From UBA1447 sp002329225 (GTDB taxonomy: Bacteria > Bacillota > Clostridia > Oscillospirales > Acutalibacteraceae), in contig JBMNVN010000004.1 of the NCBI GenBank assembly GCA_050946835.1, positions 1-64,000 of the forward strand: a stretch of DNA of 64,000 nucleotides, read 5' to 3'. Below are positions 1 to 8,806 of the stretch, piece after piece. The notes beneath the pieces were generated by a model that did not search any database, was not told the DNA's origin, and saw only the letters and a program-made list of their open reading frames with translations. The stretch's first letter is position 1. Every line of letters begins with the position of its first letter. The translations under genes and the position numbers were made by a program.

Positions 1-115
1 TCCCCAAGAATTAATTTACTACACAATAAACTATGACGGCTCCGGGAAGATGCAATTCCCCTTGGTACCTGTTGACACAATAGATTTTGGGCTGTATGTT
101 AATATATGTGATTGA
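1..115 (+). CDS. C-terminal end of a DUF5050-like lipoprotein (partial)
   Basis: Only the last 37 codons are inside the window, read in the frame beginning at base 2 and ending in TGA at 113-115. The end (YTINYDGSGKMQFPLVPVD, then DFGLYVNICD) closely matches the C-terminus of the next gene (YTINYDGTGKTQFPVVHVD, then DFGLQVDIID). The 18 bases covering the stop codon are also identical in both genes. It is therefore the upstream member of a tandem pair of DUF5050-type beta-propeller proteins. The function is unknown; such proteins are usually extracytoplasmic. Confidence 0.8.
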   Translation, partial: PQELIYYTINYDGSGKMQFPLVPVDTIDFGLYVNICD

Positions 116-127
116 CGGCAAAAACAA
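110..127 (+). repeat. 18-bp direct repeat, copy 1
   Basis: GATTGACGGCAAAAACAA spans the last codons and stop of the partial DUF5050 gene. It recurs exactly at 1276-1293 at the end of the next gene. It marks a tandem gene duplication rather than a mobile element. Confidence 0.75.
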
Positions 128-267
128 CTGAAATACGAGTTTGCCCTGCCCCTTTCAATTAAAAGTAGCGTCAGATGCAATGTGGGCATGTGGCTCCGAT
201 AAATATGTCGGTTATGTTAAATGCACTTATAATGCATAATAAAATCATATCTTCAGGGGTGGTAGTC

Positions 268-1281
268 GTGAGTAGAAAATTTTTTATTATCACTTCCATT
301 GTATTGCTTTTAATGCTGTTATCCGCTTGCGGTAATAACACTGACAACTCCCCGTCGGGGAGTACTGCGGATAACGCAACAACCACGCAAGAACATAAGG
401 AAATTGAAACACTGTTTTATGATATGGGAGCAAATCAAGGGCTACTTAAAATCAATTCGGACGGCACGGGTCAGGAACATGTATTAGGTGCCGACAAAGG
501 CAACGATGAAAACAGACAGTACATGCAGGCTATAATAAGAAACGGTTGGATTTACTATATTTGCTATCATGATGATTGCTATCACGATGATGACTATAAT
601 ATTTGGAAAACAAAAACAAATGAAGCCCAAGCACTAAAGATATCGGATGATAATGTTTCCAGCTTTGAAGTAAAAGGTGAGTGGATTTACTTTGTCGACA
701 GGAATGATTGGAACATATACAAAATGAAAACGGATGGTTCGGAAAAGAGAAGGTTACATGACAAAAAAGTCAATCGACTTAAATTGGATGGGGATTATGT
801 TTACTTTATAGAAGAAGACAACCTTAAGCTTTGCCGAGTAAATACCGAGGGCAATAATCCGGAGTATCTTGTTGACGATGCAGGTAGTTTTGCAGTTTGC
901 GGTAACCACTTAATGTATCAGCCATTCCACTCCTCTGACCGGTCACTATACATAATGGATATCCGTTCACCGGAGAATAAAGCCATTTGCAGCAATTCTG
1001 CTCATCGTTATGAGGTAACGGATAAAAGATATGTATACCTGGATGAAAAAAGCGATTTGCACGTTGCCGACATTGACGGTAAAAATGATACGATTATAGC
1101 TAACAAAGTGTCTAGTATAAGAATAATGAATGACAAGCTTTATTGTAAAAGCATTCCGGAAGAATTTACAACTGATGAAGTATTTTATACGATAAACTAT
1201 GATGGGACAGGGAAAACACAATTCCCCGTAGTGCATGTCGATGGAGATGACTTTGGTTTGCAAGTTGACATTATAGATTGA
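268..1281 (+). CDS. DUF5050 domain lipoprotein
   Basis: This is a predicted lipid-anchored surface protein of about 337 residues. The open frame extends back to 175, but GTG at 268 is the better start: AGGGGTGG lies just upstream and the product then begins with a proper lipoprotein signal (basic SRK, hydrophobic stretch, lipobox LLSAC). A short Ser/Thr/Asn-rich linker follows. The rest is made of repeated strands such as EWIYFVDRNDWNIYKMKTDG and DYVYFIEEDNLKLCRVNTEG, the pattern of the DUF5050 / LRP1-like beta-propeller family. It is a paralogue of the gene ending at 115. No catalytic motif is visible; a sensing or binding role is inference. The gene is AT-rich compared with the region after 2100. 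Confidence 0.8.
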   Translation: MSRKFFIITSIVLLLMLLSACGNNTDNSPSGSTADNATTTQEHKEIETLFYDMGANQGLLKINSDGTGQEHVLGADKGNDENRQYMQAIIRNGWIYYICYHDDCYHDDDYNIWKTKTNEAQALKISDDNVSSFEVKGEWIYFVDRNDWNIYKMKTDGSEKRRLHDKKVNRLKLDGDYVYFIEEDNLKLCRVNTEGNNPEYLVDDAGSFAVCGNHLMYQPFHSSDRSLYIMDIRSPENKAICSNSAHRYEVTDKRYVYLDEKSDLHVADIDGKNDTIIANKVSSIRIMNDKLYCKSIPEEFTTDEVFYTINYDGTGKTQFPVVHVDGDDFGLQVDIID

Positions 1282-1293
1282 CGGCAAAAACAA
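1276..1293 (+). repeat. 18-bp direct repeat, copy 2
   Basis: Identical to bases 110-127 and again covers the end and stop codon of a DUF5050 gene. Confidence 0.75.
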
Positions 1294-1459
1294 AAGTGAT
1301 ATGCACATAAGCTTAAATAAACATTGTAATTATTGTATGTTGACATCCTTGCAAAACGTGAGCGGATTGCGGGCTTGAAAAGGGATATTTTTTCAGCAAC
1401 AGCTTTCTCTACTGAATATTAATATTAATTAATAATATCAAAATTGGAAAGGGAAAAAA

Positions 1460-1975
1460 ATGAAAAAGTTTTTGAGCGCATTATCATTTTTGCTGTCAAT
1501 CTTATTGTTGATGCTTACTGCGGCATGTGAAAAGTCGGTTGATTCCAAACCGGAGAATACGGTCTTGCAAACGGAGTATGAATCTACAGTATCACAAGCG
1601 GAGTTGCAGACGGAAAAGGAGAAAGAAAACAACTTAGACCGGCAGTATAACACTTATATTAACGATACTAAGTTGTCTAATTTCGAATTAACTCTCAAAA
1701 TTGATGAACTCGCGGACGGATGGCACAAAGTATATCTTGAATATTACGATTTAACGGTGAGTATGCTTTCCGGCGATGATTTGTTATCTTATAAGGCGTA
1801 TTTAGAATCTTTAGCTGCAGCCGAAGCCAAGCAAGCGGAGTTATTTGAAAAACTTGTTTTTTTGAAGTACGAGTCCGGCAGTATCGGCAGCATTGAATTG
1901 GCTAAAAACAGCTATCAGCAGAGCAAGCAAAAGGCGGAAAATCTCATAGCCATTTATAATTATTTGCAAGATTAA
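1460..1975 (+). CDS. Small lipoprotein with a TolC-like helical C-terminus
   Basis: The 171-residue product begins MKKFLSALSFLLSIL and has a lipobox LTAAC near residue 23, so it should be lipid-anchored outside the membrane. GGAAAGGG precedes the ATG. After a charged, Glu/Gln-rich segment the last 60 residues look like one long helix: KYESGSIGSIELAKNSYQQ followed by SKQKAENLIAIYNYLQ. That spacing (Y-x-x-G at the turn, then L-x-x-A/S repeats ending in a Y-N-Y-L motif) resembles the helical repeats of TolC-family efflux channels. In an organism apparently without an outer membrane the protein cannot be a normal TolC. It may be a single helical hairpin used as a spacer or adaptor. No precise function is assigned. 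Confidence 0.7.
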   Translation: MKKFLSALSFLLSILLLMLTAACEKSVDSKPENTVLQTEYESTVSQAELQTEKEKENNLDRQYNTYINDTKLSNFELTLKIDELADGWHKVYLEYYDLTVSMLSGDDLLSYKAYLESLAAAEAKQAELFEKLVFLKYESGSIGSIELAKNSYQQSKQKAENLIAIYNYLQD

Positions 1976-1996
1976 TGCTCTCTTTTAACGACACAA

Positions 1997-2035
1997 AGGG
2001 GGCTGCAGCAAAATGTAAATTTTGCACAGCCCCTT
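1997..2035. terminator. Bidirectional terminator-like hairpin
   Basis: GGGGCTG pairs with CAGCCCC around an inner GCAAAAT/ATTTTGC stem, giving a long, nearly perfect hairpin between two convergent genes (lipoprotein ending 1975, ceramidase-like gene ending 2104). The flanking T/A tracts are short (CCTTCTT on one side). Confidence 0.7.
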
Positions 2036-2103
2036 CTTACTGCCTTAAATTAAAAACATAGGCATTGGAACTCTATTCTGAAATGTAGCCCCCATTTTAT
2101 AAA

Positions 2104-4017
2104 TCAGTCGTTTTTAAAATCCGCAAGCATAGCGGTGAAGTATTGCATGAGGTAGGAGGCCGCTTTGCGGCTGGTGGTGAGCATTTCCGGATAGTGACTG
2201 TTCTTTTCACCATATGGGTGCTTGCCGAACATCCCGCCTAAGGCATCCGCCAAGGGTGTAGCCACTTCGTTATCCGGAATAATATAGCCTATCTGGTCAT
2301 TTGTAAGGCCGAATACTATCAGCTTTCTTCCGGCAAGTTCCTGCATGGACGGGTAAAGCCAGTCCGTGCCGTTCCAGGACTCCGCCGCGGTTTTCGCTCC
2401 GCCCCAGGCAATTTCGGGGCACATTTCACCCGGAACCATGGCGATGGCAAACTTTGTACCGAACTCCGCATAGCCTAATTCAGTCACCAAAAGGGCATCT
2501 TCAAGCCTGCCGGTGGTGTGGACGCAAGTATTGTTTAAAAGATTAAGTTTTGCGGCAGCCATCAGAATGGGATTTTGTATGGGGAAGAAGGTTTCGGCAT
2601 GGGTGACGTTAAGGAGAGGTTCCACCTCCACATCGTTGGAGGAAGCAATAATACATTCCACGATTTTACGGCCGTAGATTTGAATTCTGTCAAAATCCGA
2701 AGCGCCTTCAGGCACTTCCGGCAGATCGTCGTATTTTGATATCTCATTTTGAGCGCCCTGGTAGAAAGCCACATCGGCTCCTGCAAGTTCCTTTGCATAT
2801 TTTACAATGGCATAGGGGAACTCGGAGGACATTTCCGTAGACTCTCTTGGATAGCCTGTTGGATGAATACCGGCGTTGACCAGCCAGATTTCAGCGGAAT
2901 TTTCAGAGTCGGGTACAAAGCGGATTACATTGGCGTTAGGGTCAAAAACAATCGGAGTGTGTTTGTCGGATATTAAGTGTTCAATATCGGCGGTTCTGAA
3001 ATAGAGGCTGCCCGTTTCCATACCGTTGACCGCATCCTTAACCGCTTGCGCGCCTCTGGTAAACAGACCGTCCATAAACTTTTTATTGGTGGACTGCAGT
3101 TCGTCCATATTGCCGGTCAGACCCGCCAAAAGGTTTTCGCCCATAAAGGGCAGCAGAGAAACCCCTAAGCCCGAGGTATCTATGCAGTAGTGGGAGTGGC
3201 TTGCGGTGATATTGAGGCTGACAATATTCTTTTCCCGGATAAAGTCGGCCATATAGGCGCGGAATTTACGCACATCCGTGTTGGAAATTGAAAACCCGTC
3301 AAGCGACACAAAAACGGCAATCCCTCTGCCGGAACCGTCACTGAAAGCCGCCGCCCTGAAGCACTGGTCGTCGAGTACGGCGGTAATCGGGTTTTTACCC
3401 AAATAGTTGTTAAAATATCCCGCCGTAAAATAGGGAGAGGTGAGTATGTCGTCAGGCACAATGCTTACGCTCTTGTAGCCGACACTCCAACGGGCGCCCG
3501 CCGCCGGGGCGGTCTTGTAGTCGGCAGTGCCTTTCAAAAGGTTTTGGGATTCATACTCATCGTAGAAAGGGTATTCCCTTTGAGGGAAAGCCTTTAAAAT
3601 GACCCTAATTAGGCTGTCCGCCAAACCGCCCACCGATTCAACAAGAAGTTTTTTAAGCACGAAGACCAAATCTTCCTGACTGTTGACAGGGGTTATTACT
3701 TTCAGAGGGGTAATAATATTCTCAATAGTATTTTTAAGGCGGGTTCTGCCGGAATAACGCCTTGCCAAGTCGTCGGCAACCGTCTTTGTCCCTTCGCTTT
3801 GCTTTGCGGCACCGGCAGCCGAGTATTTTACGGACTCTTCAAGAGTTTGCGCAATAGCCGGATTGGCACCGGCGCTCGTTTTATCCTCAGCAGAGGTGCT
3901 CGCAGCGGCCCCGCTTTTTTCCGCTTCAACAAGGGAAGAAGGCAGTGCAACACCCGTCACCGTAATCACCAGACACAAGGCAAGGGCCAAGCTGAGCAAA
4001 CGTTTTGCGTTTTTCAT
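2104..4017 (-). CDS. Secreted neutral/alkaline ceramidase-like hydrolase
   Basis: The 637-residue product resembles the N-terminal domain of neutral/alkaline non-lysosomal ceramidases (PF04734), enzymes that hydrolyse the amide bond of ceramides. The ATG at 4017 is chosen over the one at 4035 because GGAGG sits 6 bases before it. It also starts a clear Sec signal peptide (MKNAKRLLSLALALCLV, ending near ALPSSLVEA). Family-like motifs follow: DDQCFRAAAF, the His-containing ITASHSHYCIDTSG (compare the zinc-binding THTHSGPG-type motif), AGIHPTGY, FYQGAQNEIS and a C-terminal GLTNDQIGYIIP. The protein lacks the long C-terminal domain of classical ceramidases, so the substrate is uncertain and other amide or ester bonds are possible. 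It has its own promoter. Confidence 0.75.
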   Translation of the reverse strand: MKNAKRLLSLALALCLVITVTGVALPSSLVEAEKSGAAASTSAEDKTSAGANPAIAQTLEESVKYSAAGAAKQSEGTKTVADDLARRYSGRTRLKNTIENIITPLKVITPVNSQEDLVFVLKKLLVESVGGLADSLIRVILKAFPQREYPFYDEYESQNLLKGTADYKTAPAAGARWSVGYKSVSIVPDDILTSPYFTAGYFNNYLGKNPITAVLDDQCFRAAAFSDGSGRGIAVFVSLDGFSISNTDVRKFRAYMADFIREKNIVSLNITASHSHYCIDTSGLGVSLLPFMGENLLAGLTGNMDELQSTNKKFMDGLFTRGAQAVKDAVNGMETGSLYFRTADIEHLISDKHTPIVFDPNANVIRFVPDSENSAEIWLVNAGIHPTGYPRESTEMSSEFPYAIVKYAKELAGADVAFYQGAQNEISKYDDLPEVPEGASDFDRIQIYGRKIVECIIASSNDVEVEPLLNVTHAETFFPIQNPILMAAAKLNLLNNTCVHTTGRLEDALLVTELGYAEFGTKFAIAMVPGEMCPEIAWGGAKTAAESWNGTDWLYPSMQELAGRKLIVFGLTNDQIGYIIPDNEVATPLADALGGMFGKHPYGEKNSHYPEMLTTSRKAASYLMQYFTAMLADFKND

Positions 4018-4055
4018 AATTTTCCTCCATTCCAACCGGAAATTGAGTTATATTG

Positions 4056-4084
4056 AGTATACAACAGCGGAATTATTTTTTCAA
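4056..4084 (-). promoter_or_regulatory. SigA-type promoter of the ceramidase-like gene
   Basis: On the minus strand TTGAAA (4079-4084) and TATACT (4056-4061) are separated by exactly 17 bases, about 40 bases before the start codon. Confidence 0.75.
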
Positions 4085-4155
4085 TCAGCAGAGCGGGATT
4101 TGTTCCCCCCGTTTTCAAAGAATTAATCTTAACCCTTTGCAAGTAAAAAGGAAGA

Positions 4156-4190
4156 AAACAAAAAAAACACCCCCGCTTTTGGCAGGGTGC
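4156..4190 (-). terminator. Intrinsic terminator after the SDR gene
   Basis: Read on the minus strand, CACCC-x-GC pairs with GC-x-GGGTG, followed by a run of eight T. It lies 7 bases beyond the SDR stop codon and ends the lacZ-SDR unit. Confidence 0.85.
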
Positions 4191-4196
4191 AAAAGT

Positions 4197-5009
4197 TCAG
4201 GATAATATTATTTTATAAATCGCATCCACCAACTTATCGGGAATCAGTTCCAGAGTACCGATGAGCCTGCTGTTTTTTACCCGATAGTTGTGTTTGGGCT
4301 TGTCGTCTTCCACAGCCTTTATAACAGCCTTTACGAGGTGTTCCAGGTCGTTGGCATGCTTCAATTCAAAGTCCATAAGGGGTTTCAGTTTTGTAAGAGC
4401 ATGTTTATAAAACTCGGTATTTTCGAACATTCTGTCAAAGCTCGCAGTGGCAGCCGCATGCATGTTTGTTTTGAAGGAACCCGGCTGAATTTTAACCACG
4501 GGGATGCCGAAACAAAGCAGTTCACGGCGCAGAGAGTCGTTGTAGGCCTCCACCGCGTATTTTGTGAGTGTGTAAGGGCCGTTGAAAGGCTGAGGTTTCA
4601 TCCAACCGCATTCCGAACTGCAGTTTACAATGCGCCCTTTACCTTTTTTGACCAAGTCAAAAAAAGCCTTGTTTATGCGCACCATACCCATAACATTGAT
4701 TTTGAGCATTTTTTCCACAAGAGCCGGGCTGTCCCCCTCAATGAGAGAGGACATAGCGTGTATGCCGGCGAAGTTGATAACCGCCTGAAGGGAGTCAGTA
4801 GTTTCTTCCACCTTGGCTCTGGCTTGTTCAACACTCTCTTCATCGGTAATATCAACTTTAAGAGGAATTATGTTTTTATTCTTACCCATTTCCGCTAAGG
4901 CCTTCTCATTAATGTCGGCTACGAACACCGTCCAGTCCCGTTCCGCCATGGCAATGGCACAGGCGCTGCCTAAGCCACCTGCCGCTCCGGTAAAAACAGC
5001 GTACTTCAT
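4197..5009 (-). CDS. Short-chain dehydrogenase/reductase
   Basis: This is a classical SDR of 270 residues with a Rossmann fold. TGAAGGLG near the N-terminus binds NAD(P), NFAG follows the fourth strand, and NCSS with YTLTK supply the Ser-Tyr-Lys catalytic residues. ATG 5009 is preferred over 5036 because AGGAGG lies 8 bases before it and the product then begins directly at MKYAVFTG. The gene follows the GH2 beta-galactosidase by 48 bases on the same strand, so the two are probably cotranscribed. Its substrate, perhaps a sugar or a hydroxylated lipid, cannot be read from the sequence. No signal peptide is seen. Confidence 0.9.
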   Translation of the reverse strand: MKYAVFTGAAGGLGSACAIAMAERDWTVFVADINEKALAEMGKNKNIIPLKVDITDEESVEQARAKVEETTDSLQAVINFAGIHAMSSLIEGDSPALVEKMLKINVMGMVRINKAFFDLVKKGKGRIVNCSSECGWMKPQPFNGPYTLTKYAVEAYNDSLRRELLCFGIPVVKIQPGSFKTNMHAAATASFDRMFENTEFYKHALTKLKPLMDFELKHANDLEHLVKAVIKAVEDDKPKHNYRVKNSRLIGTLELIPDKLVDAIYKIILS

Positions 5010-5057
5010 AAATAATTCCTCCTGTTTGAATTCCATTGTATTGCGTTCGGCACAACT

Positions 5058-8000
5058 TTACTCAATGGGGGATATGGTGAACTCAAAGCTGTGTTTTTTG
5101 CCGCTTTTAAGTTTATAAGGTTTATGCAAAACCGTATTGCCGGGCAGGTCGCCCCCAACACCCCGTTGGGCGGCATCTAAATTAAGGGTGATAAAACCGT
5201 CCTGTTCCAATTCAAAAAGATGCTCGGCTTTTTCAAGTTTTTCCTGTGAATAGTAACCGGCACTGAACCCGAAAGGCCTGCCTCCGAGAGCCGTAAAGCG
5301 AAGTCCGCCGCCGTCCTCGTCGGTGAGGGAGAGCATACGGGTGTCCGTGCGGTTGCCGTTTTCCTGCGGGCGCATATAACGGTGCTCAAGCTGACTGACC
5401 CGCATGGAGTGGAGTGCCAATTTAGCGCCGGTTTTTCTGTCGCAATAAGACTCATGGGGGCCTCTGCCGTACCATTCGGCGTTGAGCAAAGCGGCATCAA
5501 TACCCACCCTAAGCCCGATTCTGAGCATGGGTAAGGCCAGACCTGCGGCGGTATGTTTTACAGTAATGCTTCCGCAAGGGGAGAAACGATAAACGGTACA
5601 TACACTTCGGGTAAAGGGTGTAAACCATTTTACCCGCACCTCGGCGCCGCCGTCGGAAAGTTCTTTGGTTTTTACACTCACGGGGCGGACTTTACGGGAG
5701 GCAATATCCCAACAATAAAGAGGATTGAGGCGTACAAGTTTCGGCGCAAAGTTAAAGTAACCACGGTCGTTGTCAATAAGAGGTCTGAAAAAGTTCGGTT
5801 TCAGGGGTTGGGAGGGCGACAGCATTTCTCTGCCGCTGAACGTCAGCGAAACAAGGGAACCTTTACGGATAACGGCTGCAAAGTTTTCCGACTCCAGGTG
5901 TACAACACCCTTGTTTTTGGAAAGGGATACTTTGCCTGCGGGCGGGACCGCATTGTCTTTACTCGTCCCGGCTAAAAGGAACTGCTCAAAGCATTGTTCA
6001 TATCCCGCCTCCGCCCAGGGACTGTCTTTTTTAGTCACAAAGGAAAGGGTTAAAACCGCTTCCCCCGCCGGGAGAGAGCCAAGATCATAAAGGAGGGTAA
6101 ACTCCTTTGAAGACAGAGGTTCAACATCCAGATTTTCCACACTGCCCTTTTGAATGACTTTGCCGTCAACGCTCAAGTCCCAATCAAGTCGCCAGTCGTC
6201 CAAAGTCACAAACAGATTTTTGTTTTTAATTAATACGGCGCCCTCTGCCGGGTCAATCAGTTCCGCTCCGATGTTGGCGTAAACTTTTTTTACTTCGTAA
6301 TATGAAGGATGCGGTTCCCTGTCGGCGCCGATTATACCGTTGGCGCAAAAATAATAACTTGTGCGGCCCTCGTTAAAATCCCCGCCGTAAAGCCATTTTT
6401 CCTGACCGTTTTCTTCCACACGGATGGACTGGTCCACATAGTCCCAGATATAACCTCCGCACATATGCTCGTATTTTTCAAAGTCATCCACATACTCTTT
6501 GAAGTTGCCCAAGCTGTTTTCCATAGCGTGGGAAAACTCGCAGTACATAACGGGCTTTGTTTTATAATTAATTGCGGGAACCGCTTTATTGTCCGCCGCA
6601 AGGGCGTTGGCAACAATATCGAACAGACTTTCTTTTATCGCCTGCTGCTTGCGAAGTTTTTTAACAACACCCTGCAACGGGTACATTCTGCTGATAAAGT
6701 CGGATTTGGTCAGGTCGGCATCCCCCTCATAATGAATGGGGCGGGTATCATCCAGAGCAAGGGCTGCATTGCGCATATGGGTAAAGTTTTTCCCGTCCCC
6801 CGCCTCGTTACCCAAAGACCAGAAGCAAACGCTGGCATGGCCCCTGTCCCTCAGAGCCATTCTTTCCATTCTGTCCACTACGGCATTCTTCCAAAGAGGA
6901 TTGTCACCGGGCACATTTTTGCGGCGGACGCCGTGAGTTTCCACATCGCACTCATCCATTACATAAAAGCCAAGTTCATCGCATAATTCATAAAAAAGCA
7001 GGTCGTCGGGGTAATGGCTGGTGCGTATGGAATTAATGTTTGCCCGTTTCATCAGATAAAGATCTTGATAATATCTCTCCCTGGGTACGGCCCAACCGTG
7101 GTCCGGGTCAAAGTCATGGCGGTTGACGCCTTTTATTATCACCCGGCGGCCGTTTATCATTAGCACATTGCCCTTAATTTCCACCGACTTAAAGCCTATC
7201 CGAACATACTTACAGGATTTTATCTCATCCCCCTGTTTCAGTGTAAGTCCGAGTCCGTAAAGGTTCGGCACCTCCGCCGACCACTGACGGACATTTTCTT
7301 CCCTGTGAGTAAGGTTCACGGTATTGATGCCCGGGGCGGCGACAACACTTTGGGCAGCGATAATTTTTTCTACCCCGTTATCATAAAGGCGGATTTCCAG
7401 AGAAACCGGCAAAGAAGTCTCCGTATCGTTTTGCAAGGCGACTTCGAGGTTCAGCAACCCGTCTTTATACTCTTCGTCCAGCGTTGCCCTGGGATAAAAA
7501 TCTCTGATTGATACTTTATCTTCGGCATAAAGATAGACCTCCCTGTATATGCCGGAAAGGAACCACATATCCTGATCTTCCAGATAAGTGCCGTCAGTGT
7601 AGCGAAACACCTCCGCAGTGATTTGATTTTCCCCGCTTTTAAGGTATTTCGTTACCCTGAATTCCGCAGGGGTCATGGAGCCTTGGGAGTAGCCGACTTT
7701 TTCACCGTTTAGATAGACAAAGAAACCCGCCTTCACGGCGCCGAAGTGGAGGAATACCTCTTTGCCCGTCCAACCTTTGGGGAGGGTAAAGGTTCTTCTG
7801 TAGACACCCAACTCGTTAAGCTTTTGGTCTATCCGGGGTATCTTGCTTTTTTTGACGTTCAAAGCGGAGGGATAGGAGTTGCAAAGATAGGTGGGCTTGC
7901 CATACCCCTGCAATTGCCACAGTGAGGGCACGGGAGTCTTTTCCCACCCGCTGTCGTCAAAGTCCGCACGTATATAATCCCGCTCAAAAGAGCTGAGATC

Positions 8001-8168
8001 TTCCTGCCAGAAAAAGCGCCAATTACCGTTGAGAGACATTTTATAGGGACTTTCCTCCCGGGCGGCAGCCTGCTCCGGGCTGTCGTAGGGCAGGGCGACA
8101 ATATGCCCGTCCTCTTTATTTTCGCCTATCATAAGAGGGTCTTCCCAATACTCGGGACGTTTTTTCAT
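5058..8168 (-). CDS. lacZ: GH2 beta-galactosidase (LacZ family)
   Basis: The 1036-residue product has the full LacZ architecture: N-terminal sugar-binding jelly roll (about 50-220), Ig-like domain, TIM barrel (about 335-640), second Ig-like domain and C-terminal small-chain domain. The acid/base is Glu455 in SLGNEAG and the nucleophile Glu544 in MYCEFSHAMENSLG. GVNRHD and RTSHYP motifs are intact. ATG 8168 is preferred over 8189 because AAGGAG sits 8 bases upstream. There is no signal peptide, so it should cleave terminal beta-galactosides in the cytoplasm. It heads a unit with the SDR gene. Other beta-linked hexosides are possible substrates, because GH2 specificity is not fixed by these motifs. 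Confidence 0.93.
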   Translation of the reverse strand: MKKRPEYWEDPLMIGENKEDGHIVALPYDSPEQAAAREESPYKMSLNGNWRFFWQEDLSSFERDYIRADFDDSGWEKTPVPSLWQLQGYGKPTYLCNSYPSALNVKKSKIPRIDQKLNELGVYRRTFTLPKGWTGKEVFLHFGAVKAGFFVYLNGEKVGYSQGSMTPAEFRVTKYLKSGENQITAEVFRYTDGTYLEDQDMWFLSGIYREVYLYAEDKVSIRDFYPRATLDEEYKDGLLNLEVALQNDTETSLPVSLEIRLYDNGVEKIIAAQSVVAAPGINTVNLTHREENVRQWSAEVPNLYGLGLTLKQGDEIKSCKYVRIGFKSVEIKGNVLMINGRRVIIKGVNRHDFDPDHGWAVPRERYYQDLYLMKRANINSIRTSHYPDDLLFYELCDELGFYVMDECDVETHGVRRKNVPGDNPLWKNAVVDRMERMALRDRGHASVCFWSLGNEAGDGKNFTHMRNAALALDDTRPIHYEGDADLTKSDFISRMYPLQGVVKKLRKQQAIKESLFDIVANALAADNKAVPAINYKTKPVMYCEFSHAMENSLGNFKEYVDDFEKYEHMCGGYIWDYVDQSIRVEENGQEKWLYGGDFNEGRTSYYFCANGIIGADREPHPSYYEVKKVYANIGAELIDPAEGAVLIKNKNLFVTLDDWRLDWDLSVDGKVIQKGSVENLDVEPLSSKEFTLLYDLGSLPAGEAVLTLSFVTKKDSPWAEAGYEQCFEQFLLAGTSKDNAVPPAGKVSLSKNKGVVHLESENFAAVIRKGSLVSLTFSGREMLSPSQPLKPNFFRPLIDNDRGYFNFAPKLVRLNPLYCWDIASRKVRPVSVKTKELSDGGAEVRVKWFTPFTRSVCTVYRFSPCGSITVKHTAAGLALPMLRIGLRVGIDAALLNAEWYGRGPHESYCDRKTGAKLALHSMRVSQLEHRYMRPQENGNRTDTRMLSLTDEDGGGLRFTALGGRPFGFSAGYYSQEKLEKAEHLFELEQDGFITLNLDAAQRGVGGDLPGNTVLHKPYKLKSGKKHSFEFTISPIE

Positions 8169-8235
8169 TTTGACTTTCTCCTTAAACAAACCTAATTGTT
8201 ATTATATTAATCGCGGCTGACAATCCGCCAAATTG

Positions 8236-8264
8236 AGTATAACATAAAACAAAAATGATTGCAC
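8236..8264 (-). promoter_or_regulatory. Probable promoter of the lacZ-SDR unit
   Basis: On the minus strand a weak -35 GTGCAA (8259-8264) and a -10 TATACT (8236-8241) are 17 bases apart. The sequence TATACTCAAT here is also found at the ceramidase-like promoter (4052-4061), which may reflect common control or chance. Confidence 0.45.
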
Positions 8265-8274
8265 CGAAAAAGAG

Positions 8275-8312
8275 CAAAAAGGGCGAACTGTTACCGAGTC
8301 CGCCCTTTTTTA
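8275..8312. terminator. Bidirectional terminator
   Basis: AAAAAGGGCG and CGCCCTTTTTT form a hairpin with a T tract in both directions. It lies just beyond the META-domain gene on the minus strand. Confidence 0.8.
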
Positions 8313-8350
8313 CTGATTATACTATTGTTTTTTGCCCTGAACGGAAAAAC

Positions 8351-8749
8351 TCAGCCGGCTTTTTGAAAAACCATCAATTGATTGCCGTCCCCGTCAAACA
8401 GAGTTAAGCTCTCACCGTCCAAAACATACTTTCTTGTTTGGTCAAGCAGCCTCATGTATGTATCTTCCGCCCTCATAGCCTCAGGTTCGCCCGCCATCGC
8501 CGTCAAATGGATATGGGAAAAAGTCAGTTTTTCATCGCCGGCTTTATAACTCCCGCCGTAGAGGTTCACGGCCGAACGTCCGTTAAAGCTGCCTTTTTGA
8601 AATTCGAGGCTTATGGAGAATCCCGAGGGGTCAACGGAACTTTCGGACCAGGAGGCCAACTCCCATTTAGTACCTGAAAGAGGAGAGGGAAAAAGCACGC
8701 TTGACAACATGGTAAAAATCAAAAGTATTATAGAGATAAGTTTTTTCAT
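8351..8749 (-). CDS. META-domain (HslJ-like) secreted protein
   Basis: The 132-residue product has an N-terminal signal sequence (MKKLISIILLIFTMLSSVL) and then one META domain. Typical features are GTKWELAS at the start, a strand turn at NLYGGSY, LTFSHIHLTAMA, then EDTYMRLLDQTRKYVLDG and LTLFDGDGNQLMVF. META domains occur in heat-shock and secreted proteins of unknown biochemical role. The usual Cys in the GCN and MAC motifs is absent here (AVN and MAG). AAAGGAT precedes the ATG. It follows the sigma factor and the broken anti-sigma gene on the same strand and could belong to the same regulon, which is inference. Confidence 0.75.
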   Translation of the reverse strand: MKKLISIILLIFTMLSSVLFPSPLSGTKWELASWSESSVDPSGFSISLEFQKGSFNGRSAVNLYGGSYKAGDEKLTFSHIHLTAMAGEPEAMRAEDTYMRLLDQTRKYVLDGESLTLFDGDGNQLMVFQKAG

Positions 8750-8806
8750 AGTAAATATCCTTTCATTTTCGGAATAAAATTTTAATAGATTTAGTTTGCT
8801 TTAATC

